Part shown: one piece after another, positions 18,802 through 28,000 of the stretch
Layout: the number at the start of each line of letters is the position of its first letter
Position numbering within the stretch: the stretch's first letter is position 1
Origin: a bacterium
Lineage (GTDB): Bacteria; Bacteroidota; Bacteroidia; Cytophagales; Cyclobacteriaceae
Direction of reading: 5' to 3'
Length of the DNA: 64,000 bases
Assembly (NCBI GenBank): GCA_024743255.1
Contig: JANSWY010000001.1
Location: 372,001 to 436,000, forward strand
Notes under the pieces: model-generated
Told to the model about the DNA's origin: nothing
Seen by the model: only the letters and a program-made list of their open reading frames with translations
Databases searched by the model: none
Program-made: the position numbers and the translations under genes

Positions 18802-19728
18802 TTATTTGGTTTTTTGTTGTTCTAAAATTTCAGAATAGGTGTAAACTGTGTGTCCCTGTGCTTCCAGGAACCTTTGGATATGACCCACATGTGCGCTCCC
18901 TACTGTGAGAACTATTCTCTTAGCATGGTTTTCTGAAGCTCTTTGGATGAGCCTGTCGGCCATAATTTCATTGCGGTTAAGCCAGTAGTCCTGCACTTCT
19001 TGTGCTTCTGGAGTTTTAGGAAGTTTGATAGGAAGGACATCAATCAAATCCGAAAATGAATTCTGGAATATGGGTCCGTTAATGAATTCAATAAGCTGCC
19101 CATTCTTCTCAGACTTTTTGTATTGTTTCCTGACTTTGAGGTAGCTGTTTAATGTTCCCCATTTGAACCTGAAGAGTAATTGTTTCAGGACCTTATTGTT
19201 GTTGGCCAGAAATTCACTTTCACCAGCTCTATAATCAACAGCGTAAAATTGATCAACTTCTAATGTTCTTGCTGCCGGAAATACTATCCTGCCAAATTCA
19301 GAATTGGTTACTTTTCTATTGTACTTTGAAAATGGCTCAATAGAATTTCCTTGTACCAATTCAGTATTCCAGTAATACCAGGCATTCCAGATATCGTATT
19401 GTGTGTAGAAATTTGCTGCTTTTAATAAATCAGGGTTATCGATTGAATCTGCTAAACCATTCTCTAGTCTGAGAGATAGTTTGTCGGCACGCTTCATGGT
19501 ATTGGGCCAGATTTCTTTAAGACTTGCAGTGTCAGTGGACGGAATTGATTCTATGCAGAAGATATCAGGATCAAAATTCACAAGTGCTTTTTGCGCTTTT
19601 TCAAAATCCTGGAGCTCTATGTGGTCTTCATTAAATGCATGAGTAGTTCCAAAGATGAAGACTTCCAATTGTTGTGCCTGGCACAATGTTGAAAGCAATA
19701 AAATCGTAAGAGTTTGTATTAATTTCAT
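18802..19728 (-). CDS. DUF5694-type secreted protein (TraB/GumN-like)
   Basis: The 308 residues begin with a signal peptide (MKLIQTLTILLLSTLCQAQ). The start of the mature part, LEVFIFGTTHAFNEDH, and the later CIESIPSTD and VLTVGSAHVGHIQRFLEAQG match the DUF5694 pattern, which resembles TraB/GumN/PrgY proteins in having GTxH near the N-terminus and GxxHxxxI near the C-terminus. Those motifs could bind metal. No function is established. It is first in the three-gene operon that continues with the CPBP-like and SH3 genes. Confidence 0.75.
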   Translation of the reverse strand: MKLIQTLTILLLSTLCQAQQLEVFIFGTTHAFNEDHIELQDFEKAQKALVNFDPDIFCIESIPSTDTASLKEIWPNTMKRADKLSLRLENGLADSIDNPDLLKAANFYTQYDIWNAWYYWNTELVQGNSIEPFSKYNRKVTNSEFGRIVFPAARTLEVDQFYAVDYRAGESEFLANNNKVLKQLLFRFKWGTLNSYLKVRKQYKKSEKNGQLIEFINGPIFQNSFSDLIDVLPIKLPKTPEAQEVQDYWLNRNEIMADRLIQRASENHAKRIVLTVGSAHVGHIQRFLEAQGHTVYTYSEILEQQKTK

Positions 19729-19782
19729 ATGATTCGTTTTTTGATCAAATCACGTAATCAATAGAATAGGACAAGGTTTTTC

Positions 19783-19883
19783 ATGTCTGAGGTCAGGTTC
19801 TAAATGTCTGAAATCTGGCTTTTGACTGGATTAACATTTGATTGAAATTGTCTGAAATGCCTATATTCATGTCTGAAATCTGA
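19783..19883 (+). promoter_or_regulatory. Four phased direct repeats upstream of a LytTR gene (likely autoregulatory sites)
   Basis: Copies of ATGTCTGAAATCTG or near matches begin at 19783, 19804, 19848 and 19869. The spacings of 21, 44 and 21 bases are close to two, four and two helical turns, so all face the same side of the DNA. LytTR domains bind pairs of short direct repeats about 21-22 bases apart, so these look like two LytTR sites in front of the LytTR gene at 19889. Confidence 0.65.
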
Positions 19884-19888
19884 TCGAC

Positions 19889-20785
19889 ATGTGGTTAAAT
19901 CTCAATTATGATTTGCTAAAAAACTGGAAGGCCATCCTCTTTACTTCAATTGGGGTTGTGATTTTCTATTTGTCCATCATCTACCTGCATCCTGAGAATA
20001 TGGAATGGGTGGGAAGTGAAAACTTTTCCTGGACTCATACGCTTTGGTTTGTCCTTGTGGATCAGTTGGCAATTGAGACTATTTCTGTAATTATCATATT
20101 CCAACTAATAAGAATTTATGCGATTAAGTTTGCTCTAAACCAGCTTCATCTTTCGATTGGTGAACTTGTGAAATATGAGTTGAAGTTTTTACCAATTGTA
20201 CTGCTGGCTTACTTTGTATTTGCTCCGGTTTCTATGTCAATTAGGTATCTTCTTCATTATGGAAGTGATCTTAATTCGGAGGTTTATCTCAATGAATATT
20301 TCTATAGTTTCACCACCTATCTGAATTACCTGACTCCAGTATTTTTAATAAGCTATTCTATTATCAACATTAATCTTCTAAGGCTCTACAATCAGCAACT
20401 AGGGCAAACAAGTCAGGATTTAACACAGGCTAAAAAACCAAAACTCAAGGATCGACTTTGGGCAACTGATGATTTTGGGGAAGTCTTTTTAGAAGTGGAT
20501 AAAATTCTATGGATTGAAAGAGAAGATCGTAAGACTTTTGCTTCAACAACCTCAGATAAATACCGACTTAAAGAGAACCTCACCGAACTGGAAGAAAAGT
20601 TAGATCCGGATTCTTTCGTGAGGGTGAATCGCGGATCTATAGTGAATCTTCAGGAAGTCCTGAATTATTCTTTCTGGGAAAACGATAAATACATTCTGCG
20701 TCTAAAAGAATCAGATAAAGAGTTCATTGTTTCCAGAGATCGAATGTCCAAGATTAAGAATCGATTCCTGGTGCAACAGGATTAG
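19889..20785 (+). CDS. Membrane-bound LytTR-family transcriptional regulator
   Basis: The 298-residue protein has four membrane helices (about 17-33, 57-75, 103-122, 145-163) and a C-terminal LytTR DNA-binding domain (about 195-292) with the strands KILWIEREDRKTFA, KYRLKENLTELEEKLDPD and FVRVNRGSIVNLQEV, a textbook LytTR signature (F/V-hR-hNRx-IVN). There is no receiver domain, so the membrane part probably senses directly. Four phased direct repeats end 6 bases before the ATG, which suggests autoregulation. The stop overlaps the convergent beta-helix gene by 4 bases. Confidence 0.9.
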   Translation: MWLNLNYDLLKNWKAILFTSIGVVIFYLSIIYLHPENMEWVGSENFSWTHTLWFVLVDQLAIETISVIIIFQLIRIYAIKFALNQLHLSIGELVKYELKFLPIVLLAYFVFAPVSMSIRYLLHYGSDLNSEVYLNEYFYSFTTYLNYLTPVFLISYSIININLLRLYNQQLGQTSQDLTQAKKPKLKDRLWATDDFGEVFLEVDKILWIEREDRKTFASTTSDKYRLKENLTELEEKLDPDSFVRVNRGSIVNLQEVLNYSFWENDKYILRLKESDKEFIVSRDRMSKIKNRFLVQQD

Positions 20786-22587
20786 TCCCAGCCAAATAGT
20801 GCTTTCGCCTTCAAGTACTTATCAGAATATTTATGAATGATGATTTCATTTTTGCCTTGTACCAACCCAATGATTGGTCCGGCATTGGTTCTTTCTTCTC
20901 TTGAGTTTCCTTTCATGTCTTTATTGATAGTCGCATCAAACCCAAATTCTAATCCTATTGCATCGTTAGTAACTAGTGACATGTTCTTCTCAAAGAATAG
21001 TTTGCCTAAATCTAAACGTAATCCGATCCCTTCATTTTTCTTGATCAATTCAAAATTAGTAGGAGAACTTAATACAACAGCGGTCTCATCTTCTGGAACC
21101 ACAATAGCCCCATCTCCAAAAACATTTCCAACATACTTCGATCCATCTTCCACTATAGCAGTATCAATTCCATTTCCAAGAAACACATTTTGCATCCATC
21201 TGGAATTACCAATTTGAACCCTTTCTCCCCAAGGCTGATTCTCCCAGCCATGCTTACTTTCTATGAAAAGATTATTGATCCAGGCATCACCTCTTGTGGA
21301 GTATGTGCCTATTCCACTTTTCACTAAAACGTTGTTTGCGAACAAGTTAGGTCCCTCCCAGTTGGCTTCTACTAATATTCCAAATGCGTCAGTATTGAGA
21401 ATTATATTATTGGCAACACTCCAGTTGCTATTTCTGTAATCGTTCCAAATGCCATGAGCGGCACCTTGTTGCGGGTCGATTGTGTAGACACCATCGATGT
21501 AGTTATTTCTCACCATTAGGTTGTTGGCATTGTGATGTTTGATAGCTGCGGTCTCCCAGCCTCCCAGTTGTCTTCGATAATTTATATTCTCAATATGGTT
21601 TCCATAAATCTCAGAGTCGGAGTTCCATGATTGGCCATTAATTCCTCCTTGTCCACATCTGGTGATAACATTATTTCTCACAATATGATGTCCCTGAATT
21701 TCTCCTGTAATATTCTCGTTTGGAATACCCAAACTAATGGCCATTGCCTTGGCATATGCAATAATATTATCTTCAATTACCCAATGATGACCTCCATTAC
21801 TTCCAATTGCGGCAGGTTGAAAAACAGTAGGTGGTGCCCAATGTGAGGCTAAATTCATGACAGTAAATCCTTTTAATGTGATATAGCTCAGTCCTGCTTT
21901 CTGCGGGAAAAACGCATATGGCCTTACATTGATTTCCGTATTTGAAACATTCGGATCAAGATCACCGAAATTGGCAAAAAGTATAGTCTTAGTGGTATCA
22001 GAATCAACATACCATGTCAGCGGTTGATCAAAGAGCTTTTGTAAACTGTCTTGCTCTGTGAGACCCTTATAATCGATAATGATATCTCCAAGATGTGTCC
22101 AGCGTCCATATTTCAACCAACCCCATCCATCCCCTGATTCATCTACTCCTACCCATTCCGGGTGTCTGGTGAGGGTATGAAACGGATTGAAGTCACCAAA
22201 GAAATCATTTCCCAACTCAACTCTCCATAATCCATCATCGGTTTTTGTCCAGCCTTTCACTTCTTCAGAGCCAAGTATTCTGACATCTTCTCCTTGTGCT
22301 GACTGATAAATAATTCTTGTGCTATCTGAGGTACCGCCTTGTAAAGGATTTACGCTTTCCCTGTAAATGCCTTCTCTGACAGTAATGATATCACCAGGCT
22401 TTGCTACTGAAGCCGCTTTATTTATTGTCAAAAAAGGTTTTTCTAAAGTTCCTGGATTTGAATCGTTACCATTTTTGGCAACAAAATAACCTGGGGCCAC
22501 ATCAGGTTTACCACAAGCAATTGCGATTACTGAAAGTAAAAAAATGAAGGACCTTGAGATTGTCCTTAAATAAAAAAAGTTTGCCAT
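20782..22587 (-). CDS. Right-handed parallel beta-helix lipoprotein, possible polysaccharide lyase or carbohydrate-binding enzyme
   Basis: The 601-residue protein has a lipoprotein signal (SFIFLLSVIAIAC, Cys near residue 25). The start of the mature part, YFVAKNGNDSNPGTLEKPF, is the DUF1565-like opening of many parallel beta-helix proteins, and about residues 250-480 are coil repeats rich in NN, NNxI and GN (for example IVRNNVITRCGQGG and MVRNNYIDGV). Such folds occur in pectate, alginate and other lyases and in glycan-binding proteins. I cannot identify catalytic residues with confidence. The C-terminal 100 residues look like a separate beta domain. It is a single gene. Confidence 0.8.
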   Translation of the reverse strand: MANFFYLRTISRSFIFLLSVIAIACGKPDVAPGYFVAKNGNDSNPGTLEKPFLTINKAASVAKPGDIITVREGIYRESVNPLQGGTSDSTRIIYQSAQGEDVRILGSEEVKGWTKTDDGLWRVELGNDFFGDFNPFHTLTRHPEWVGVDESGDGWGWLKYGRWTHLGDIIIDYKGLTEQDSLQKLFDQPLTWYVDSDTTKTILFANFGDLDPNVSNTEINVRPYAFFPQKAGLSYITLKGFTVMNLASHWAPPTVFQPAAIGSNGGHHWVIEDNIIAYAKAMAISLGIPNENITGEIQGHHIVRNNVITRCGQGGINGQSWNSDSEIYGNHIENINYRRQLGGWETAAIKHHNANNLMVRNNYIDGVYTIDPQQGAAHGIWNDYRNSNWSVANNIILNTDAFGILVEANWEGPNLFANNVLVKSGIGTYSTRGDAWINNLFIESKHGWENQPWGERVQIGNSRWMQNVFLGNGIDTAIVEDGSKYVGNVFGDGAIVVPEDETAVVLSSPTNFELIKKNEGIGLRLDLGKLFFEKNMSLVTNDAIGLEFGFDATINKDMKGNSREERTNAGPIIGLVQGKNEIIIHKYSDKYLKAKALFGWD

Positions 22588-22803
22588 AATGCTTCTTGTT
22601 TACACATTATTTCAAACTTCTTCAGCCTTGTTTCAATAGTAGATATGGCTAATGTATAAAATCTCCATCTAATTCTAAAATCCGGTATTCCCGCTATTAG
22701 TAACATTTCAAACAGTCGGTCACCAATAAAATTGATCTGATTCCTACTAGCCCTACTTTTCCGGTGGACATGAGAATAGCTATTTATAACAAAATCTATT
22801 TCG

Positions 22804-23763
22804 ATGAAAACTTCATTGCTATTACTGGGCCTGGTACTTACAGCTGCCGAAAGTTGTGATCAAAGAGTCTCAGAAAAAAGAGTCGCCGCAAATACTGAAA
22901 TTGAACTTACTGAAGATTCCGGTTCAGACGATTGGGGACCTACTGCCTCACCTGACGGATCCACCATTGCCTTCTATTCTTCCAGAGGAGGAAATTCTGC
23001 AGGAAGAATATTTCTAATGAACCCAGACGGCAGTGATTTGAGAGAAGTCAACTACCCTAATACTGGAGGTCATGATATTGAACCTTATTGGACAAAAGAC
23101 GGTAGCGAGATCATCTTTACAGTTCAGACGAATTATGATGATCAGGGAGGTGTATCATCAAGTATCTACAGGATGAAAAGTGATGGATCGAACATGAAAG
23201 AAATTTATGATCACGATGGTCCCGATGGTGATGGAGCTACTCATTTTGGGTCTTTGAATGAATCTGGAGACGGTATGTATTTCTTCTATTGGCCTCATGA
23301 TGCATTCAGGCCAAATCTGTACTTTATCAATTTTGACAAGACAGGGTTAAAGCAGCTGACTTCAGACAGTACAAACTATCGACCTGAGTTTGGTATGAAT
23401 AAAATTTTGTTTGGGTCTCTGAGAACCGGTGACCACAAAGAATATCTGATGGACTTGAAAACAAATGATGTTTCGTCGGTATCTGAGATAATGGGCACTG
23501 AGTATGGATTTGGAACAATAAGGTCCGATGGGTTTTATTTCGTTCAACAAGACACAACTCAAGGAACTACTACATTTTTTAAATCAGAGGACTTCAGTTC
23601 ATCCAAGCCTCTTGCCACTATCGATCATCACATCGCTTATTTCTTTTCAGTATCTCCTTCATCAGCTTATATTCTTTACAACAAGATGGGACCAAAGAAT
23701 CATGATATTTTCAGGTTGGATTTGAATACCGGAAAGACAAGAGCACTTCTCGAGGATCTGTAA
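22804..23763 (+). CDS. Secreted TolB/WD40-like beta-propeller protein
   Basis: The 319 residues have an N-terminal signal with a weak lipobox (LTAAESC) and then a propeller built of PD40/TolB blades: WGPTASPDGSTIAFYSSRGG, IEPYWTKDGSEIIFTVQ, and YRMKSDGSNMKEI are typical (PxWSPDGxxIxFxS). Four or five blades can be seen, fewer than a usual six, but the later ones are degenerate. The role may be ligand or protein binding in the periplasm. A structured repeat element follows within 16 bases of the stop. Confidence 0.82.
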   Translation: MKTSLLLLGLVLTAAESCDQRVSEKRVAANTEIELTEDSGSDDWGPTASPDGSTIAFYSSRGGNSAGRIFLMNPDGSDLREVNYPNTGGHDIEPYWTKDGSEIIFTVQTNYDDQGGVSSSIYRMKSDGSNMKEIYDHDGPDGDGATHFGSLNESGDGMYFFYWPHDAFRPNLYFINFDKTGLKQLTSDSTNYRPEFGMNKILFGSLRTGDHKEYLMDLKTNDVSSVSEIMGTEYGFGTIRSDGFYFVQQDTTQGTTTFFKSEDFSSSKPLATIDHHIAYFFSVSPSSAYILYNKMGPKNHDIFRLDLNTGKTRALLEDL

Positions 23764-23778
23764 ATCAAAGGGGTGTAA

Positions 23779-23946
23779 AAAAAGAAACCCTAATAAAGCA
23801 CTTTGCCTTGTTAGGGTCTCAACCAGCTACGGAACACAATCTGAAAGTAAAGTAAAGCCATCCGTGTTTTAGTTTACTGCCAAAAGACTTTCCATTCCTG
23901 CATTGTTAAAAAAAGTGCGTTTTTGAGCTAATAGGAGCACATTTTT
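23779..23946 (+). ncRNA. Structured RNA-like element, copy 1
   Basis: This element of about 168 bases is shared with 24690-24857. It has a first stem (ACCCTAAT at 23787-23794 with GTTAGGGT at 23810-23817) around a loop containing AGCACTTTGCC, a 47-base core (23818-23864) identical in both copies, a 28-base second identical block (23877-23904), and a terminal stem GTGC...GCAC (23915-23940) between an A run and a T run. In the other copy the first stem has changed on both sides so that pairing is kept. It begins about 16 bases after the propeller gene stop. It could be a 3' UTR element or a small RNA with its own terminator; I do not recognise a known class. Confidence 0.6.
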
Positions 23947-24024
23947 CCAACTAAAAATATTGTTTTATGTGTCTGGTAGGGTAAGAATACTTCAAAAGTA
24001 TCTATGATAAAGAAAGTCATTGAT

Positions 24025-24687
24025 ATGAAAATGTATCTAAAAACATTACTTACAATTTTTCTGTGCAGTCTATTCATTGTCAAATCCAATGCTCAGAATG
24101 GCTGGCCTTCCATTCCATTTTATGATCATATTGGTTTGCAAAGTGAAGAAACATTTAAGCGGGCCATTTTCATTGCATCAGCTAGTTACCTGATAGCAGA
24201 ACTCTCTTCCAAAGAACTACACAAGAACTATTACCAGATGAGAGTAGCAGTGCTCTCGAGTGAAGAATACACAGTGGTTTCTGAAAGCTTTGGGATCGAA
24301 AAAAGGGTTAGACCATGGTTTGCTCTTGGAGCGGAATTTTTAAATCAACAATGGATTAAGGACGGTTTTGGAGGAACTGGAGTTGGGATAGTCGGTTTCT
24401 GGAGGTGGTATGTGTTTGGAAAGAAAAAGATTAGTCCGTTATTTGAATTTGCACCAGGTACCTATTATGCAATGAGAAAATTTCCTGAAGGTGGATCTAA
24501 TTTTACCTTTCATTTGAATACTTCTCTGGGAGTTGAATACACTTTGAAGTCCAATGACAAATTAAGGCTTACCTACACGCAACTCCATCAATCCAATAAT
24601 AACCTTTTCTCTGAGAATCCGGGAATCGATTTGACTGGGTTTACGTTGACTTATTTGTGGAGGTGGGTTTATCATTCTGAGGGCTAA
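24025..24687 (+). CDS. Secreted hypothetical protein, outer-membrane barrel-like
   Basis: I chose the ATG at 24025 (MKMYLKTLLTIFLCSLFIVK), because it gives a standard signal peptide ending at SNAQ; the first ATG in frame is at 24004. The mature protein of about 195 residues has alternating beta-strand patterns with many aromatic residues (GVGIVGFWRWYVFGKKK, FTFHLNTSLGVEYTL) and resembles small outer-membrane barrels. No named family is recognised. A second copy of the structured element begins two bases after the stop. Confidence 0.7.
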   Translation: MKMYLKTLLTIFLCSLFIVKSNAQNGWPSIPFYDHIGLQSEETFKRAIFIASASYLIAELSSKELHKNYYQMRVAVLSSEEYTVVSESFGIEKRVRPWFALGAEFLNQQWIKDGFGGTGVGIVGFWRWYVFGKKKISPLFEFAPGTYYAMRKFPEGGSNFTFHLNTSLGVEYTLKSNDKLRLTYTQLHQSNNNLFSENPGIDLTGFTLTYLWRWVYHSEG

Positions 24688-24689
24688 TA

Positions 24690-24857
24690 AAAAAGAAACC
24701 CCAAAACAGCACTTTGCCACTTTGGGGTCTCAACCAGCTACGGAACACAATCTGAAAGTAAAGTAAAGCCATCCGCTCCTCTGTTTTCTGCCAAAAGACT
24801 TTCCATTCCTGCATTCATGAAAAAAAGTGCGTTTCTGGCTTATAAACGCACATTTTA
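24690..24857 (+). ncRNA. Structured RNA-like element, copy 2
   Basis: Copy 2 of the element at 23779-23946. The first stem is ACCCCAAA (24698-24705) with TTTGGGGT (24721-24728). Relative to copy 1 the fifth pair is C-G in place of T-A and the eighth is A-T in place of T-G, which are paired changes. The 47-base core (24729-24775) and 28-base block (24788-24815) are identical. The terminal stem is a perfect 8 bp (GTGCGTTT at 24827-24834 with AAACGCAC at 24844-24851) between A and T runs and looks like a real terminator. Confidence 0.6.
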
Positions 24858-24917
24858 TTGCCTCTAATTCTTGAGAAAACCTTCATTTCTTTTTTGGGCA
24901 TCTTCAATTTATTCCTG

Positions 24918-24970
24918 TGCTTACCTAATGCTTACCTGTTTAAAATTCATGTTCATCTTATGCTTACCTG
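24918..24970 (+). promoter_or_regulatory. Three TGCTTACCT repeats upstream of the giant T9SS gene
   Basis: TGCTTACCT starts at 24918, 24929 and 24961, 11 and 32 bases apart, close to one and three helical turns. This suggests binding sites for a regulator of the gene at 25037. A further short inverted repeat, CTAGTG at 25008-25013 and CACTAG at 25029-25034, ends two bases before the start codon and could fold in the leader. Confidence 0.4.
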
Positions 24971-25036
24971 TTTTTTAAGGCATGCACGCGTAGCTCCCGT
25001 TCTTTTGCTAGTGTATAACAAAAAACACCACTAGTC

Positions 25037-28000
25037 ATGCAAAATAAATTGAAATACTACTTAGCCATTATGCTCATGCTCTCGATGTACTTAAGTTATA
25101 GTCAGGGTGTGGAACTGCAGTATGGTTTCACTGACGGAAGAGTCAATGAGATCACTACTGATAACGATTATGTATATAAAGCAGGAAGCTTTGTCAGAGC
25201 ATTCAATGCTTCTGAAGAAACAGGCCATGCAGCTTTGGCCGATACATCTGGAAATCTCCAAACTTTCCCCAAGGTCAACAACAGAATAAGAAAAGTAATT
25301 TCAGATGGTAACGGCGGCTGGTACATTGCAGGTGACTTCACTCAGGTCGGGTTGCAACAACAATCTCGAATCGCTCATATACTTTCTGATGGTACTGTAG
25401 ATACAACATTTGCTCCTGTGATTTCAGGCAATGTTTATACAGTAGTAATAGAGGGAGACTCTCTTTTAATAGGTGGCCAATTCACTACGGTCAATGGTGA
25501 ATCCAGAACTCGTTTAGCAAAACTCAATAAAAATGATGGTCAACTAGGAAGCTGGAACCCAGGCATTGCCTCTGGTAATGTTTATGATCTTACGGCTGAA
25601 AATGATAGTGTGTATGTGGTTGGTACATTTTCTTCCGTAGGGTCAGGGTTAACCAGAACCAAACTTGCAAAAACTCATATCACAACCGGAGAATTCGGCG
25701 CGATTGATCCAACATTCAATTTTGATGTGAACAAAGTCATTGTAGTGGGAGATAGCATTATTGTAGGAGGTGCGTTCACATTGGTAGATGGAATCACCAG
25801 AAACAGATTAGTCAAAATGCATAAGGAGTCCGGGATAATGAGTGACTCATGGAATCCTAATGCTGATAGAATTGTAAGTGATATCCTTGTAGAAGGTGAT
25901 AGTATCTATGCAGCAGGATGGTTTGGCAGAATGAGTAACCAAAATATTGATGCGCTTGCTAAAATCAGTATTGCGACCGGAAAAGTAAACTCATCTTTCG
26001 ATATCAACTCAGGCATTATTCGCGGAGATATAAAGAGAATAAGCTCAATATCCCAGGATGAAAACGGGAACCTATACATTGGTGGATATTTCCAAAAAAT
26101 AGGGACTGATTTCAGGTCTTATATCGCTAAACTAAATTCCGACGGAGAGCTTATTGAAAGCTTCAACCTTGGGCTTAGCGATAGAGTAAACTCCCTGGTT
26201 GTGGCTGGCAATAGACTACTAATAGGTGGCGACTTCTTTGCTGCCGGTGGAGAAGAAAGAATTGGTTTAGCAAGATTTAGCAAAACAACTGGTGAACTTG
26301 ATGATTGGAAATCAAATACCAATGCAGCGGTTAATAAGCTATTGATTGATGGTGATAGTATCATGGTTGGAGGGTATTTCACAAGCATTGGTGGAGAATC
26401 GAGAACAGGAATTGCCAGAATTGCAAAAAGTAATGGAGAAGTTGGAAGCTGGGACCCTTCAGCTGGTGGAATTCAGGATATGATTATTGATGGTGATAGC
26501 CTTTTTATTGCTGGAGGTTTTGTCACAGTTAATGGATCTTCAAAGAAGTTTGTTGCTAAAATCCATAAACAATCTGGTATATTGGGAAATTGGGATGCAT
26601 CAACCAATGGAACTGTTTATGATATCCTTCTTGATGGCGATAGTCTTTTTATTGGTGGAAGTTATACTACAATCAAAGGAAACAGTCAGACCAGATTGGC
26701 GAAAGTCCACAAGACAACTGGCGAACTAGGACCCTTGGATGTTGAAGCAAACAGCGACATCTGGGCCATGGAAGTTTCTGGAGACAGCTTGTTCCTTGGA
26801 GGAAGGTTTACTACAATCAAAGGTCTATCCCGACAAAGACTAGCCAAAGTCAACAAATATGATGGAGAGCCTTCTGCAACATGGATAGCCAATGTAAATA
26901 ATTCAGTTTATGATATTGTAAATGATGGGGATCACATCTTAGTTGGTGGCTGGTTTGCACTAGTAAACAGCACTGCCGCTGATGAGCTTGTTCGATTAGA
27001 TCAACTTACTGCAGATAGAGATGCCAATTATCTGTTCACTATTCTGGGGCCAGTTTTTGACATTCATAAAGATGGAGATTACCTATATGCAGGAGGTAAT
27101 TTCTCTCAGGTAAAAGGAACTAAGAAATATTGCTCGGTTGCTTTCAAGCTTGATAATGATATCAATGTCCAGCATGGAGGATTCTCTCAGGAATCCGGAG
27201 CTACTTTGCTGTTTGAAGATCAAATGATCAACACATCTTCTGACGATCAAACTATTACAGTTCAAAACCACAGTGTCTCCGCAACTATCGAATTAGATGG
27301 CACACCTGTGGTTTCTCTTACTGGAACAGATGCAGATTCATTTACTCTGGATACAGCATCCATCAACAAAACTTTAACTCCAAATACAAGCACAACTTTC
27401 ACAGTAACATTCTCACCAACAACTGGTGGAGACAAAACCGCAGCACTTGAAATTTCAAACACCAGCGATAACGAATCAAATTTCATTATCAACCTTGAAG
27501 CATACGCAGAAAAACAAGATCAGGAAATCACTTTTGGTGCTCTTGCTTCTAAAACTTTCGGAGATGCTCCTTTCAATTTAACTGCAACATCTGATGCAGG
27601 ATTAACAGTATCATTTGAAAGCGCTGATACCAACATTGCAACTATTTCGGGAGATGAGTTAACGATCGTTGGTGCAGGTGAAGTAGAAATAGCAGCTTAC
27701 CAGGAGGGAGATGATTTTTATAATGCAGCAGATACAGTTTATCAAACACTGACTATTTCAAAAGCAGACCAAACCATCACTTTCGCTGACTTAGATGACA
27801 AAACATTTGGAGACTCCAGTTTTGACTTGACCGGCACTTCCGATTCGGGATTGGATGTAGAATATTCCGCAAGCAATGATTTGATCACTATTGATGGATC
27901 TACAGTTACTATTAATGGAGCAGGATCGGTTACCATCACTGCATCACAGGCGGGGAACGATAATTACAATGAAGCTTCAGATGTTGAGAAAACGCTTAAC

